Positions 9,085 to 19,048 of a stretch of 64,000 bases of DNA are shown here, in pieces (position 1 is the stretch's first letter; the number at the start of each line of letters is the position of its first letter). The DNA comes from Thiothrix sp. (GTDB taxonomy: Bacteria; Pseudomonadota; Gammaproteobacteria; Thiotrichales; Thiotrichaceae), in the NCBI GenBank assembly GCA_008015155.1, contig SSFA01000012.1, forward strand, positions 1-64,000. The letters run 5' to 3'. A program made the position numbers and the translations under genes. The notes beneath the pieces are model-generated. The model ran no database searches and had not been told where the DNA came from. It saw only the letters and a program-made list of their open reading frames with translations.

Positions 9085-10146
9085 ATGGACTCGAAAATTT
9101 GGTTTTGGTTAGTTGTTCTAAGCATCACTGCAATTTTATTCTATTTGCTTTCTCCGATGCTAACACCATTTTTTGTTGCAGCACTCCTAGCCTATTTAGG
9201 TGATCCTCTAGTGGATCGTTTAGAAGGGATGAAGCTTTCACGTACCTTGTCGGTGACTGTAGTCTTTATCGCTATTTCATCAATAATTTTAATATTTTTC
9301 TTATTTCTAGTACCGTTGCTAGAGATGCAAATTAAACGTCTAGGTGAAAAACTACCAGGTTATCTAGATTGGTTTTTAGGAAGTTTTGGGACTTATTTGC
9401 AAGCGCAGTTAGGTGTTGATCCTGATATCCTGCAAGGCGAAAAGCTCAAAGAATTAGTCGCTTCCAATTGGCAGCAAACGGGTGGCTTGATCAAAAATGT
9501 ACTGCAAACAGTTTCTAAGTCAGGCTTCATGATTGTTGGCTGGCTAGGTACCTTAGCTTTGATTCCCGTGCTTTTATTTTATCTGCTGCGTGACTGGGAT
9601 AACTTAGTGGCTTATATCCACGACTTATTGCCCCGCTCTGTTGAACCCACTGTCTCTAAATTGGCTAAAGAGTCTGATGAAATGTTGGGAGCCTTCTTAC
9701 GCGGGCAATTTTTGGTAATGATCGCACTAAGTATTTTATACTGGCTAGGTTTGAGTTTGATTGGTCTAGATTTTGCGCTATTGATTGGCTTTATTGCAGG
9801 CTTAGTCAGTTTTGTGCCCTATCTAGGTTTGATCGTAGGTATTACGATTGCTGGTATTGCTGTGCTATTTCAAACCCAAGATCCGTTAAATCTTTTGTGG
9901 GTCTTAGCTGTGTTTGTAGTAGTACAGGTCATCGAAGGTTCGCTATTAACACCTTGGCTGGTGGGAGAGCGGATTGGTTTACACCCTGTTGCGGTTATTT
10001 TCGCCGTGTTAGCAGGTGGGCAATTGTTTGGGTTTGTTGGCGTCTTATTGGCATTGCCGGTCGCAGCGATTCTAGCTGTGATTATGCGCTATCTACATGA
10101 AACCTATAAACAAAGTAATGTTTACACTGATCCTTCACCACCATGA
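9085..10146 (+). CDS. AI-2E family (PerM-like) transporter
   Basis: This 353-residue polytopic membrane protein starts with two close hydrophobic helices (about residues 5-40), a charged segment, a third helix, a soluble loop, and then a C-terminal bundle. The bundle contains the family-typical FVPYLGLIVGI and LTPWLVGERIGLHPVAVI. Members are described as exporters or ion antiporters and the specific cargo cannot be read from sequence. The stop codon overlaps the hda start (ATGA), and the same pairing of a PerM-like gene with hda is familiar from other gammaproteobacteria. Confidence 0.88.
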   Translation: MDSKIWFWLVVLSITAILFYLLSPMLTPFFVAALLAYLGDPLVDRLEGMKLSRTLSVTVVFIAISSIILIFFLFLVPLLEMQIKRLGEKLPGYLDWFLGSFGTYLQAQLGVDPDILQGEKLKELVASNWQQTGGLIKNVLQTVSKSGFMIVGWLGTLALIPVLLFYLLRDWDNLVAYIHDLLPRSVEPTVSKLAKESDEMLGAFLRGQFLVMIALSILYWLGLSLIGLDFALLIGFIAGLVSFVPYLGLIVGITIAGIAVLFQTQDPLNLLWVLAVFVVVQVIEGSLLTPWLVGERIGLHPVAVIFAVLAGGQLFGFVGVLLALPVAAILAVIMRYLHETYKQSNVYTDPSPP

Positions 10147-10856
10147 ATCAATTGACTTTAAAGATTGCTTTGTTGGATGGTTTTGATTTCGACTCCTTCT
10201 ATCCAATGCCACAGAATAGAGATGCACTAGCCTTATTGCATTCAGCATTTTGGCAGTCATTTCAGCAAGTTTTTTTATACGGTGACCAGGGGAGTGGTAA
10301 GTCACACTTACTTCAAGCTTGTTGCTACAAGACACAAGAGTCTAACGAAGCTGCTTCTTACTTTTCACTTAAGCAGCTAGCGCCCTATGGTGTGCGGGTA
10401 TTGGAAGGTTTAGATCGTTGTGCTCTATTAGCGATTGATGATTTAGACTATGTGATTGGAAATTTAGATTGGGAGACAGCGGTTTTTCATTTAATTAATC
10501 GCTGTCGGCAAAATGCTCAGCCATTGTTATTTGCTGCCCATTCTAATCCACATCAAATAAATTGTTTATTACCGGATTTAGGCTCGCGGCTTATTTGGGG
10601 GCCAGCTTATCGAATTTACAATCTTGATGAAATGAGCGCTTTAGAGGCTTTTAAATGGCGTGCATATAAACGCGGGCTACAAATACCTGAGCATATCATT
10701 AAATATATTCACAAGCATTTCCCTAAAGATATTCAATCTTTAATGCTTATTTTAGATCAGCTAGATAAAGCTAGTTTACATAAAGGTAGGAAGATTACTC
10801 GAAACTTAATTCAAGAAATCTTCCCAGATAACCAGCTAAATGCATTAATCCAATAA
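10143..10856 (+). CDS. hda: DnaA-homologous regulatory protein Hda
   Basis: The 237-residue AAA+ protein stimulates hydrolysis of DnaA-bound ATP once it is loaded on the DNA clamp, which prevents re-initiation. The N-terminal QLTLKI matches the Hda clamp-binding hexapeptide. Walker A is GDQGSGKSH and the Walker B region is LLAIDDLDYV. DnaA domain III-like sensor segments follow, with no DNA-binding domain IV, which gives the short length expected for Hda. It is translationally coupled to the transporter gene by a four-base overlap. Confidence 0.93.
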   Translation: MNQLTLKIALLDGFDFDSFYPMPQNRDALALLHSAFWQSFQQVFLYGDQGSGKSHLLQACCYKTQESNEAASYFSLKQLAPYGVRVLEGLDRCALLAIDDLDYVIGNLDWETAVFHLINRCRQNAQPLLFAAHSNPHQINCLLPDLGSRLIWGPAYRIYNLDEMSALEAFKWRAYKRGLQIPEHIIKYIHKHFPKDIQSLMLILDQLDKASLHKGRKITRNLIQEIFPDNQLNALIQ

Positions 10857-11021
10857 GAAGTCTTCATCAAATACATCTTTTAGACGCTTTTGCAACGCTT
10901 GCTTTTCTAAATAATCTTCGATATTACGCCTAACAACATGGGGTTTAGTCTTTTTGTTATGTTCGGCCTCTAACTGGCTAGGCAATTCTTCAAGCTCATA
11001 GTCATTCTCATGATTACGCAT
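10845..11021 (-). CDS. Small acidic PA3496-like protein
   Basis: This 58-residue acidic protein ends in RRNIEDYLEKQALQKRLKD followed by an acidic tail. The pattern matches the short PA3496 family known from Pseudomonas and relatives, whose function is unclear. The ATG at 11021 follows GGAGT by seven bases; an alternative GTG at 11030 lies within that ribosome binding site. Its 3' end overlaps the convergent hda gene by 12 bases. It is downstream of dsbD on the same strand, about 90 bases away. Confidence 0.75.
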   Translation of the reverse strand: MRNHENDYELEELPSQLEAEHNKKTKPHVVRRNIEDYLEKQALQKRLKDVFDEDFLLD

Positions 11022-11110
11022 ACTAAGCACTCCTTGGTCTTTTTTTTATATTATCTACTGAGTATAGCTGGGCTAGATGAATTTTTGCTGAGTAAAATAT
11101 TTATCTAGCA

Positions 11111-13417
11111 TTAACGCTTAGGTAGTTGTTCAGTCACTTTAAGGAATTGCTCTGGATTTCTATAGCCTTGGATGCGTATCTTTCTGATTTCATTGCCTTT
11201 TGCGTCAAAGAATAAAATCGCTGGTGGTCCAGGTACTGTAAACTTTGCAGTTAAAGCCCGGTCTTGCTCATCTTGATCTGAGATATCCGCTTGAAGCAGC
11301 TGTACGTTTTGTAAACTTTTCACTACATTAGCATCCACAAAGGTTACTTTTTCTAGAGTTTCACAATCAGTACACCAAGTAGCGGTGAAGTCAAGCATAG
11401 TCGCTTGTTGATTTTGTTTAGCGGCTGCTAGTTTAGCTTCTAAATCAGCAACGGTTTTGATCGTTTGAAAATTTAAATGATTAGCAGTTTGCGTCGGATT
11501 GGCAGCTACACTTAAAACACCTTTTAAAGGTTGAAATAAATTAGTACTACCCACCGCAACGCCTAATAGCTGCATAGCACCATAAAATACCATAATTAAG
11601 CCAATACTTTTCCAAAAACGCTTCCAGCCCGTGGACTCTTCAGAGATTTTGTCTAAGGCTCCCATGTAAATACCTGAGGCGACTAACAGGGTTCCAGTCA
11701 AAGCCATAGTGACCTCGATAGGTACAATCCTTTTTAGCATGGATATTGCTAGCCCCAGCATAATCATCCCGAAGATAGACTTGGTGGTATCCATCCAAGT
11801 ACCCGCACGAGGTAATAGATGACCTGCTGAAGTACCCACAATTAAGAGCGGAATACCCATGGCAAAGCCCATTGTGAATAAGGCAATGCCACCTATAAAA
11901 GCATCTTTAGTTTGGGCGATATAGGTCAAAGCACCTGCCAACGGGGGGGCTACACAGGGGCCTACAATGAGAGTGGAGATAAAGCCCATGATAGCAGCAC
12001 CTAATAAGCTACCCCCCCGTTGCTTATTACTGAATTCATTTAAACGTGACTGCAGGCTTGTTGGCATTTGTAGGTCAAAAAAACCGAACATCGAAAAAGC
12101 TAAAATGACAAATAAAGTAGCAAAGATGCCAATCGCTACTGGATGTTGCAGAGTCGTTTGTAAATTGGCTCCAAATAGGCCGAAGAAAATCCCAATCAAT
12201 GCGTAGGCGATCGAACTAGCAATGACATAGGCTAAAGATAAAGAGAAAGCCTTGCGTGCTGACAAGTCGGACTGTCCAGCAATTACCCCGGATAAAATCG
12301 GGAACATCGGGAAAACACAGGGGGTAAAAGCTAAGAGCAAGCCCCCCCCGAAGAAAATCAGAATAGTCCCCAATAAGCTAGCTCCAGCCAAAGCTGAAGT
12401 ATAAGCATCATCTTGACTAACTTGCGCAGCCTCTGGATCTGGCAGGTTTTCTAGTTTAGGGGGGGCATCACTGATATCTAGATCCACTAGTTTCTTAACT
12501 GGTGGATAACAAATACCCGTACTATCAGAACAACCTTGGTATTCAGTTAAAACACTGAGTTTTTGCGGTAAGGCAGCGGTAGAGTTAACTTGGCGCAGCG
12601 GGATACTAACATCAAGTGAGTTATTATAGACCTCAAGACTGCCATAGTAGTCATCTTTAACCAGCTCACCTGCTGGAAACAGCGGAGGGTCCAGGTGAAA
12701 GTCCTGATTATTTTGGATCGAAAAACTAATTTTGCTACGGTAAAGTTGGTGATCAGGCTTAATCTTCCACTGTGCAACCAAGGTTTTTTGATCAACTGCT
12801 ACTAGATTAAACTCAAAGGCTTGCTCAATTGGTAAAGGCTCAACAGCAGGGTCTGCATCAGCTGTTAGAGGTTTAATTTGTTTGATTCTTGCATTATCAG
12901 GCTCAGCCACTGCCTCCATAGAGGGTTGCTGCTCTGAGCTAGCTGGGGTTGCAAGCGTATCAGCTGTTGCATTATCTAAGGCGGCTAATTCAACCTTTAA
13001 GCTTTTCTTTTGGGGCGGATAGCACAAACCAGCGTCAGCACAGCCTTGGTATTTAGCTTCAATCTCTAATGGAATGGTTTGCTGAGCTTGAGCGGAGCGG
13101 GTGACAGGAATATCCAGTACAAAGCTTTTGTGGTAAACCTCCATCTGTCCAAAATTAGCATCCGTCTTAGTGTCACCACTTGGGAAGTTAAGCTGATCTA
13201 CCGGAGGAAGTTGCGCGTCTGGATGCTTAGAGCTTAAGTTTATCTTGTTGCGATAAAGATAATAGCCGTCAGCAATTTTCCAAGTGACTCTTAGCTGCTT
13301 TTTGTCAAGCGGCTCAACAGAGACTTGGAAAGCTTGATCGACCGGCAATGGTTCTGGGAAGGCTGTTGCATTCAAACTGATAATGAATAAGCAACAGATT
13401 AAGATCAGATTTTTCAT
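11111..13417 (-). CDS. dsbD: Thiol:disulfide interchange protein DsbD with a doubled N-terminal domain
   Basis: DsbD carries electrons from cytoplasmic thioredoxin across the membrane to periplasmic reductases. This 768-residue copy has a signal peptide (cleavage after about NATA). Two successive DsbD-alpha domains follow (about residues 22-150 and 197-320), each with a matching Cys pair in GCADAGLCYPP and GCSDSTGICYPP. The eight-helix core has cysteines in FTPCVFPMFPIL and VGPCVAPPLAGAL, and the C-terminal thioredoxin-like domain has WCTDCE. E. coli DsbD has one alpha domain and about 565 residues, so the extra length is explained by the duplication. Both alpha copies retain the cysteines and look functional. 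Confidence 0.93.
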   Translation of the reverse strand: MKNLILICCLFIISLNATAFPEPLPVDQAFQVSVEPLDKKQLRVTWKIADGYYLYRNKINLSSKHPDAQLPPVDQLNFPSGDTKTDANFGQMEVYHKSFVLDIPVTRSAQAQQTIPLEIEAKYQGCADAGLCYPPQKKSLKVELAALDNATADTLATPASSEQQPSMEAVAEPDNARIKQIKPLTADADPAVEPLPIEQAFEFNLVAVDQKTLVAQWKIKPDHQLYRSKISFSIQNNQDFHLDPPLFPAGELVKDDYYGSLEVYNNSLDVSIPLRQVNSTAALPQKLSVLTEYQGCSDSTGICYPPVKKLVDLDISDAPPKLENLPDPEAAQVSQDDAYTSALAGASLLGTILIFFGGGLLLAFTPCVFPMFPILSGVIAGQSDLSARKAFSLSLAYVIASSIAYALIGIFFGLFGANLQTTLQHPVAIGIFATLFVILAFSMFGFFDLQMPTSLQSRLNEFSNKQRGGSLLGAAIMGFISTLIVGPCVAPPLAGALTYIAQTKDAFIGGIALFTMGFAMGIPLLIVGTSAGHLLPRAGTWMDTTKSIFGMIMLGLAISMLKRIVPIEVTMALTGTLLVASGIYMGALDKISEESTGWKRFWKSIGLIMVFYGAMQLLGVAVGSTNLFQPLKGVLSVAANPTQTANHLNFQTIKTVADLEAKLAAAKQNQQATMLDFTATWCTDCETLEKVTFVDANVVKSLQNVQLLQADISDQDEQDRALTAKFTVPGPPAILFFDAKGNEIRKIRIQGYRNPEQFLKVTEQLPKR

Positions 13418-13681
13418 GCCAAGGAAGCTCTTTTGTATCCTATCAAAAGCAACAACATTAAAGTCTAGGAGCTTAGCCCTTGATGAGCATCAGCTAAACT
13501 GTTAGAGATCCATTGTCTACAGTCTAACCTGAGCTAGTCTCCGTGTAGCTGTGGGAAGCTGCTTATAGTAGATTAAATATGTTCTAACAGCAAAGTACTT
13601 CAGTGGCTATGTAGAAACTTGTTAGGATTTGGCTGATGGGAAGGATATTCTGGAGGGAATTAATGGCACGCAGAGCTTACT

Positions 13682-13710
13682 GATAAAAGCCTGCCGAGCA
13701 GACTTTTATC
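13682..13710 (-). terminator. Inverted repeat, possible hns terminator
   Basis: GATAAAAGCCTGC (13682-13694) pairs with GCAGACTTTTATC (13698-13710) around a three-base loop with one mismatch. On the minus strand it lies about 30 bases after the H-NS stop. The T-run is short and inside the stem, so termination is likely but not certain. The rest of the 320-base gap 13418-13738 shows nothing else I can name; it must hold the dsbD promoter. Confidence 0.45.
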
Positions 13711-13738
13711 GCTGATTACTCTAGTCTAATTCAGCAGT

Positions 13739-14050
13739 TTATATCAGCAAATCTTCTAAAGTTTTACCAGCGCTTAAGGCTTGTTCAACCCAAACTGGGC
13801 GACGCCCACGACCTGTCCAAGTGTTCTCTGCGTTCTCAGGATTACGATATTTCGGCTGAACCGGTTTGCGTACCGATTTGGCTTCTAATATTTCCTGCAA
13901 GCTAAAACCAGAGTTATCCACTAACTCGTCTAACTTTCTACGCACCTCTAATAACTCGCTTTGTTTGCGATTACTGATGGCGTGTTCGATGTTATATTTT
14001 AACTTGTCTAATTCAGCAACACTTAATGAATCTAAATTTATGTTTGCCAT
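13739..14050 (-). CDS. H-NS family nucleoid-associated protein
   Basis: This 103-residue protein has an N-terminal coiled-coil oligomerisation region (about residues 5-50) and a C-terminal DNA-binding domain with NTWTGRGRRPVWV. That is the Trp-x-Gly-Arg-Gly-Arg-x-Pro-x-Trp core by which H-NS relatives read the minor groove of AT-rich DNA. Length and layout fit the proteobacterial H-NS/MvaT-independent family found in beta- and gammaproteobacteria. It is a single-gene unit, divergent from the diguanylate cyclase gene, with a strong promoter upstream. Confidence 0.9.
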   Translation of the reverse strand: MANINLDSLSVAELDKLKYNIEHAISNRKQSELLEVRRKLDELVDNSGFSLQEILEAKSVRKPVQPKYRNPENAENTWTGRGRRPVWVEQALSAGKTLEDLLI

Positions 14051-14067
14051 GTTATTACTGTCTCTCT

Positions 14068-14086
14068 ACAGTTGTTCAGGAACTGT
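14068..14086. promoter_or_regulatory. Dyad overlapping the predicted H-NS transcription start
   Basis: ACAGTT (14068-14073) and AACTGT (14081-14086) form a perfect inverted repeat with a seven-base centre just downstream of the -10 box. Its position suits an operator or a hairpin in the 5' leader. No regulator is identified. Confidence 0.4.
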
Positions 14087-14089
14087 TAA

Positions 14090-14117
14090 AATATACTTTA
14101 CCCTTAATTAATGTCAA
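14090..14117 (-). promoter_or_regulatory. Sigma-70-type promoter of the H-NS family gene
   Basis: Read on the minus strand, TTGACA (14112-14117) is followed by a 16-base spacer and TATATT (14090-14095), about 40 bases before the ATG. The -35 box is a perfect consensus match. Confidence 0.75.
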
Positions 14118-14348
14118 CTGTAACACGATTGAGTTTTATTCGTGTTTTCAAAGATTACTTCTTAGAAATAAATTTCCTTTGTCAAGGAAAACAAAAAATA
14201 ACCAAGTCAGTTTTAAATCTGCTTATTTTGTGATCATTAGCTTAGGACGAAGAGATACGATAGGCGGTGTAGCATCCTACAGCATATCCCTGTATAGTCA
14301 TAAGTGTAATTAATATAAAAATAATTTAATAATGACTGCGGGGGCGCG

Positions 14349-16319
14349 ATGCGTTTCTTCAAAACCTTATTCTCATTGACACTACTAGTGGTTGGTCTAG
14401 GGGTAGGCGCTTGGCAGTCTATTCATGGTAGTACTAACACTTCTCCAGCTATTTTATGGATTTTATTAGGATTGTTGGCTGCCCAAACATTAGTTTTATT
14501 ACTGCGTGGCGACTTCAACTGGGGTAGAGATTTTCGCACTGCTACTCAAAAAGACTTTGACAACTACACACCTAAGCTGAACACAGAAGGGTATACCACT
14601 GCTGAGGAGCATAGTGCTACAGAGTGGATACTTGAAGAGCTAGCAGGTGGCATCATTACAGTCAGTGGAGAGGGTGAGATCATCTACTTGAACAAAAGCG
14701 CAGAGGTTCTGATCGGCTACACGCATGAAGAGGCTGCTGGTAAAGCCATCTATGATATTGTGCATATTGAAGATCCTCAAGGCAAAGCGATTGTTCCTCG
14801 TGTCATGGAAGTACATAGAGTCCATCCACAACATTTACTGCAATTTGGTCAGGTAAAATTAATTCCGAAAACAGGTGAAGCGCGTTATGTCGAACTACAT
14901 ACTACCCACTTGCATGACCCAGCGAATACCTTAGTTTTTATCTTTCGTGATGTGACTGCTGACCGCAAGGTAATAAATAGGCTTTATCAGCAAGCCTCCC
15001 ATGATGCTTTAACGGGGTTGATGAATCGGCGTAGTTTTGAAGAGTATTTAGAACAAGTAGCCCATGATGATTCGGGTGTTCTCAAAACTCATGTGTTGGT
15101 CAGTATTGACTTGGATAATTTCAAAATTGTTAACGACACGTGTGGGCATCAAGCTGGAGATGAGCTGCTTAAGCAAGTAGCACATATCTTTCAGCGCTTT
15201 GTTAGACAGACTGATAAAGTGGCTCGGATGGGGGGGGACGAGTTCGCGATTTTCCTAGAAAATTGTGCCTTAGAAAAAGCGCGTACCATTATGGATTCTA
15301 TCTTAATAGAAATGCGTAATTTCCGTTTTAGCTGGGAAGGCAAAATCTTTACTGTGACCGCTAGCATTGGACTCGTCGAATTTATTCCAGCCCCTGAACT
15401 CACCTTAAAAACACTCTTTGCTGATGCAGACAAAGCTTGTTACACCGCCAAAGCCTTAGGACGCAACCAGACCTTTGCTCACCTTAATTCAGAGGATGTC
15501 TATCAGTCAGAGCAAAGGCATACTGATTGGAGTAAAGTTTTAGAGAAAGCACTAGAAAATGATCGTTTCATTTTGTTTGTGCAGCCGATTATGCCTTTGC
15601 AAGGCACTACGCAGTTTCCTTATCACCAATATGAAGTACTTTTACGCTTACCCTTTAGAAAGCATCTGTTAAGTCCCGGTAGCTTTCTACCTGCAGCTGA
15701 TCGTTTGGATATGATGACTAGGATTGACCGTTGGATTATTCGTAAGGTCTTAGAGATGGTTACAACGAATAATCTACGTAGTAAAGAGGGTATTGAGCCT
15801 CGGCTTATGATCAACTTATCTTCTCAGGCGGTGCAAGACCCAGAATTGTTTGCTTTCATCCAAGCTGAAATCACTAAGCAGAATGTCAATCCTTCGTTAC
15901 TGTGCTTTGAGATCGCAGAGTCGGTCGCAATAGCCAATTTTGTTCAGACTAAACGCTTGATGAAAGCGCTGCACGCCCTAGGCTGTCATCTAGTCTTAGA
16001 TGATTTTGGTAGTGGCTTTTCATCGTTAAATTATGTTCGAGACCTTCCGCTTAGTTATCTCAAAATTGATGGTAATTTTGTGCATAATTTGGTTTCTAAT
16101 CCAGTGGATGCAGCGATGATTAAGGCCGTACATGAGGTCGGGCAGGTGATGAACTTACTCACAATCGCTGAGTTAGTTGAGGATGCTGAAACCTTAGAGC
16201 GTTTGCGCGGCATTGGTGTAGATTTTGCCCAAGGCTACTATTGTGGGAAACCTTTTCCCTTTAAACATTTATGTGCACCTATGAATGGAGCTGTTTCTAG
16301 CATGAGCAAAATGGCTTAA
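14349..16319 (+). CDS. Membrane PAS-GGDEF-EAL cyclic di-GMP protein
   Basis: This 656-residue protein makes and/or degrades cyclic di-GMP. Two N-terminal transmembrane helices (about residues 5-55) lead to a PAS domain (about 95-205). The GGDEF domain has the intact motif ARMGGDEFAIF, preceded by RQTD, the inhibitory-site RxxD at the canonical five-residue spacing, so cyclase activity with product inhibition is expected. The C-terminal EAL domain has YEVLLR in place of EALLR; the catalytic Glu is kept. MINLSSQ, CFEIAES, LDDFGSG, LKIDG and FAQGYY follow, so phosphodiesterase activity is plausible. It is monocistronic by appearance and divergent from the H-NS gene. Confidence 0.93.
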   Translation: MRFFKTLFSLTLLVVGLGVGAWQSIHGSTNTSPAILWILLGLLAAQTLVLLLRGDFNWGRDFRTATQKDFDNYTPKLNTEGYTTAEEHSATEWILEELAGGIITVSGEGEIIYLNKSAEVLIGYTHEEAAGKAIYDIVHIEDPQGKAIVPRVMEVHRVHPQHLLQFGQVKLIPKTGEARYVELHTTHLHDPANTLVFIFRDVTADRKVINRLYQQASHDALTGLMNRRSFEEYLEQVAHDDSGVLKTHVLVSIDLDNFKIVNDTCGHQAGDELLKQVAHIFQRFVRQTDKVARMGGDEFAIFLENCALEKARTIMDSILIEMRNFRFSWEGKIFTVTASIGLVEFIPAPELTLKTLFADADKACYTAKALGRNQTFAHLNSEDVYQSEQRHTDWSKVLEKALENDRFILFVQPIMPLQGTTQFPYHQYEVLLRLPFRKHLLSPGSFLPAADRLDMMTRIDRWIIRKVLEMVTTNNLRSKEGIEPRLMINLSSQAVQDPELFAFIQAEITKQNVNPSLLCFEIAESVAIANFVQTKRLMKALHALGCHLVLDDFGSGFSSLNYVRDLPLSYLKIDGNFVHNLVSNPVDAAMIKAVHEVGQVMNLLTIAELVEDAETLERLRGIGVDFAQGYYCGKPFPFKHLCAPMNGAVSSMSKMA

Positions 16320-16402
16320 GCCCCTATATTCATCGCTTTTGCTTGAAAACCAGTACAGAATCTCAATACTAAGTTCTAAATGGCTCTAAAAGGACTCTAG
16401 TT

Positions 16403-16885
16403 TTGCGTACTCTTCCTATCTTGGCATTGTTATTCTTTGCCGTACCACTCATTGAGATTTATTTGCTCATACAAGTAGGTCAGGTGATTGGTGCGCTACC
16501 TACTATCTTATTAGTGATTGCTACTTCAGTCTTAGGTGCTTATCTTTTGAGGCAGCAGGGTTTAGCAGCACTAACGCGTTTTCAGACTAATTTACGGCGT
16601 CGACAACTACCTGCTGAAGAGCTGAAAGAGGGTGTGTTTATTGTTTTAGGTGGAGTTCTGTTGATGACTCCAGGCTTTTTCACGGATTTTCTGGGGTTAT
16701 TGTGCTTGTTACCACCGACCCGTAAGCTCTTGATCAAGCTGTTTGCTAAGCGTCTGCAACAACAATCTGGCGTGACTTATAATGAGGTGTATATTCATAG
16801 TAACACCCGCGTTCAAGAGCCAAACCCTATACGTCCTACCCCCAATGCTTTGGAAGGCGAATACATTCGTAAAGATGAGCCTTAA
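16403..16885 (+). CDS. fxsA: FxsA family membrane protein
   Basis: The 160-residue protein shows the FxsA layout: an N-terminal helix with FAVPLIEIYLLIQVG, a second helix with LLVIATSVLGAYLLRQQG, and later VLLMTPGFFTDFLGLLCLLPPTR, followed by a hydrophilic tail. In E. coli FxsA overproduction relieves phage T7 exclusion by the F plasmid; the normal role is unclear. The start is TTG at 16403, chosen because AGGA at 16391-16394 precedes it and no ATG fits. It sits directly before groESL, as in several other gammaproteobacteria. Confidence 0.88.
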   Translation: MRTLPILALLFFAVPLIEIYLLIQVGQVIGALPTILLVIATSVLGAYLLRQQGLAALTRFQTNLRRRQLPAEELKEGVFIVLGGVLLMTPGFFTDFLGLLCLLPPTRKLLIKLFAKRLQQQSGVTYNEVYIHSNTRVQEPNPIRPTPNALEGEYIRKDEP

Positions 16886-16906
16886 AATTTTTTCATTTTC
16901 TTGCCC

Positions 16907-16934
16907 TTGACTTTGCTTAAGTCGCCCTTATTAT
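16907..16934 (+). promoter_or_regulatory. Sigma-70-type promoter of groES-groEL
   Basis: TTGACT (16907-16912) and TATTAT (16929-16934) are separated by 16 bases, about 95 bases before groES. The CIRCE element begins at the last base of the -10 box, so repressor binding would block initiation. Confidence 0.75.
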
Positions 16935-16960
16935 TAGCACTCGTTAACACTGAGTGCTAA
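16934..16960. promoter_or_regulatory. CIRCE operator (HrcA binding site)
   Basis: TTAGCACTC (16934-16942), a nine-base spacer and GAGTGCTAA (16952-16960) match the CIRCE consensus exactly in both arms and in spacing. HrcA binds CIRCE and represses chaperonin genes until heat stress titrates GroEL. The hrcA gene is not in this window. Confidence 0.95.
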
Positions 16961-17027
16961 CAGCTTGAAAACTTCGCTGTTAGCCCCCAAATAAATCCTG
17001 ATTCAATAAATCCGAGGAGTATCCACC

Positions 17028-17315
17028 ATGAATATTCGTCCTTTGCATGATCGCGTTGTTGTGCGTCGCATGGAAGAAGAACGTAAAACCGCTAGCGGTA
17101 TCATCATCCCTGATAATGCAACTGAAAAACCAGATCGTGGCGAAGTTCTAGCGGTTGGCCCAGGTAAAGCCAGTGATAACGGTGAGCGTATCGCTCCACA
17201 AGTTAAAGTGGGTGACAAAGTGCTGTTCGGCAAATATGCCGGTACTGCCGTAAAAGTCGATGGTCAAGAAGTCTTGATCATGCGTGAAGAAGATATTTTG
17301 GCTGTTATGGCTTAA
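17028..17315 (+). CDS. groES: Co-chaperonin GroES
   Basis: This 95-residue protein forms the heptameric lid on GroEL. It starts [14 protein letters not shown] and contains the mobile-loop region [15 protein letters not shown], whose IIIP part contacts GroEL, and the conserved [12 protein letters not shown]. The ribosome binding site GAGGAG lies just upstream. It is cotranscribed with groEL 35 bases downstream, under the CIRCE-controlled promoter. Confidence 0.98.
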   Translation: MNIRPLHDRVVVRRMEEERKTASGIIIPDNATEKPDRGEVLAVGPGKASDNGERIAPQVKVGDKVLFGKYAGTAVKVDGQEVLIMREEDILAVMA

Positions 17316-17347
17316 TTCACCCAGCTAACTGATTTAAAGAGGATTAA

Positions 17348-18982
<1,635 letters not shown>

Positions 18983-19002
18983 TTTGAGAAGTAATTCTCA
19001 AT

Positions 19003-19033
19003 AAAAAAAAGGCTCCAATCGGAGCCTTTTTTC
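19003..19033. terminator. Bidirectional terminator between groEL and the pseudokinase gene
   Basis: AAAAAAAAGGCTCC and GGAGCCTTTTTT (19003-19032) flank a four-base loop, a perfect stem with A-tract and T-tract suitable for both convergent genes. Confidence 0.9.
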
Positions 19034-19048
19034 TTAGCTAAACCTCAG

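Noticed and set aside
11967..12206. Plus-strand frame within dsbD
   Set aside because: It is a shadow on the opposite strand of the conserved membrane core.
14026..14313. 95-codon plus-strand frame upstream of the PAS-GGDEF-EAL gene
   Set aside because: It overlaps the H-NS start and promoter, lacks a good ribosome binding site, and its product resembles no protein.
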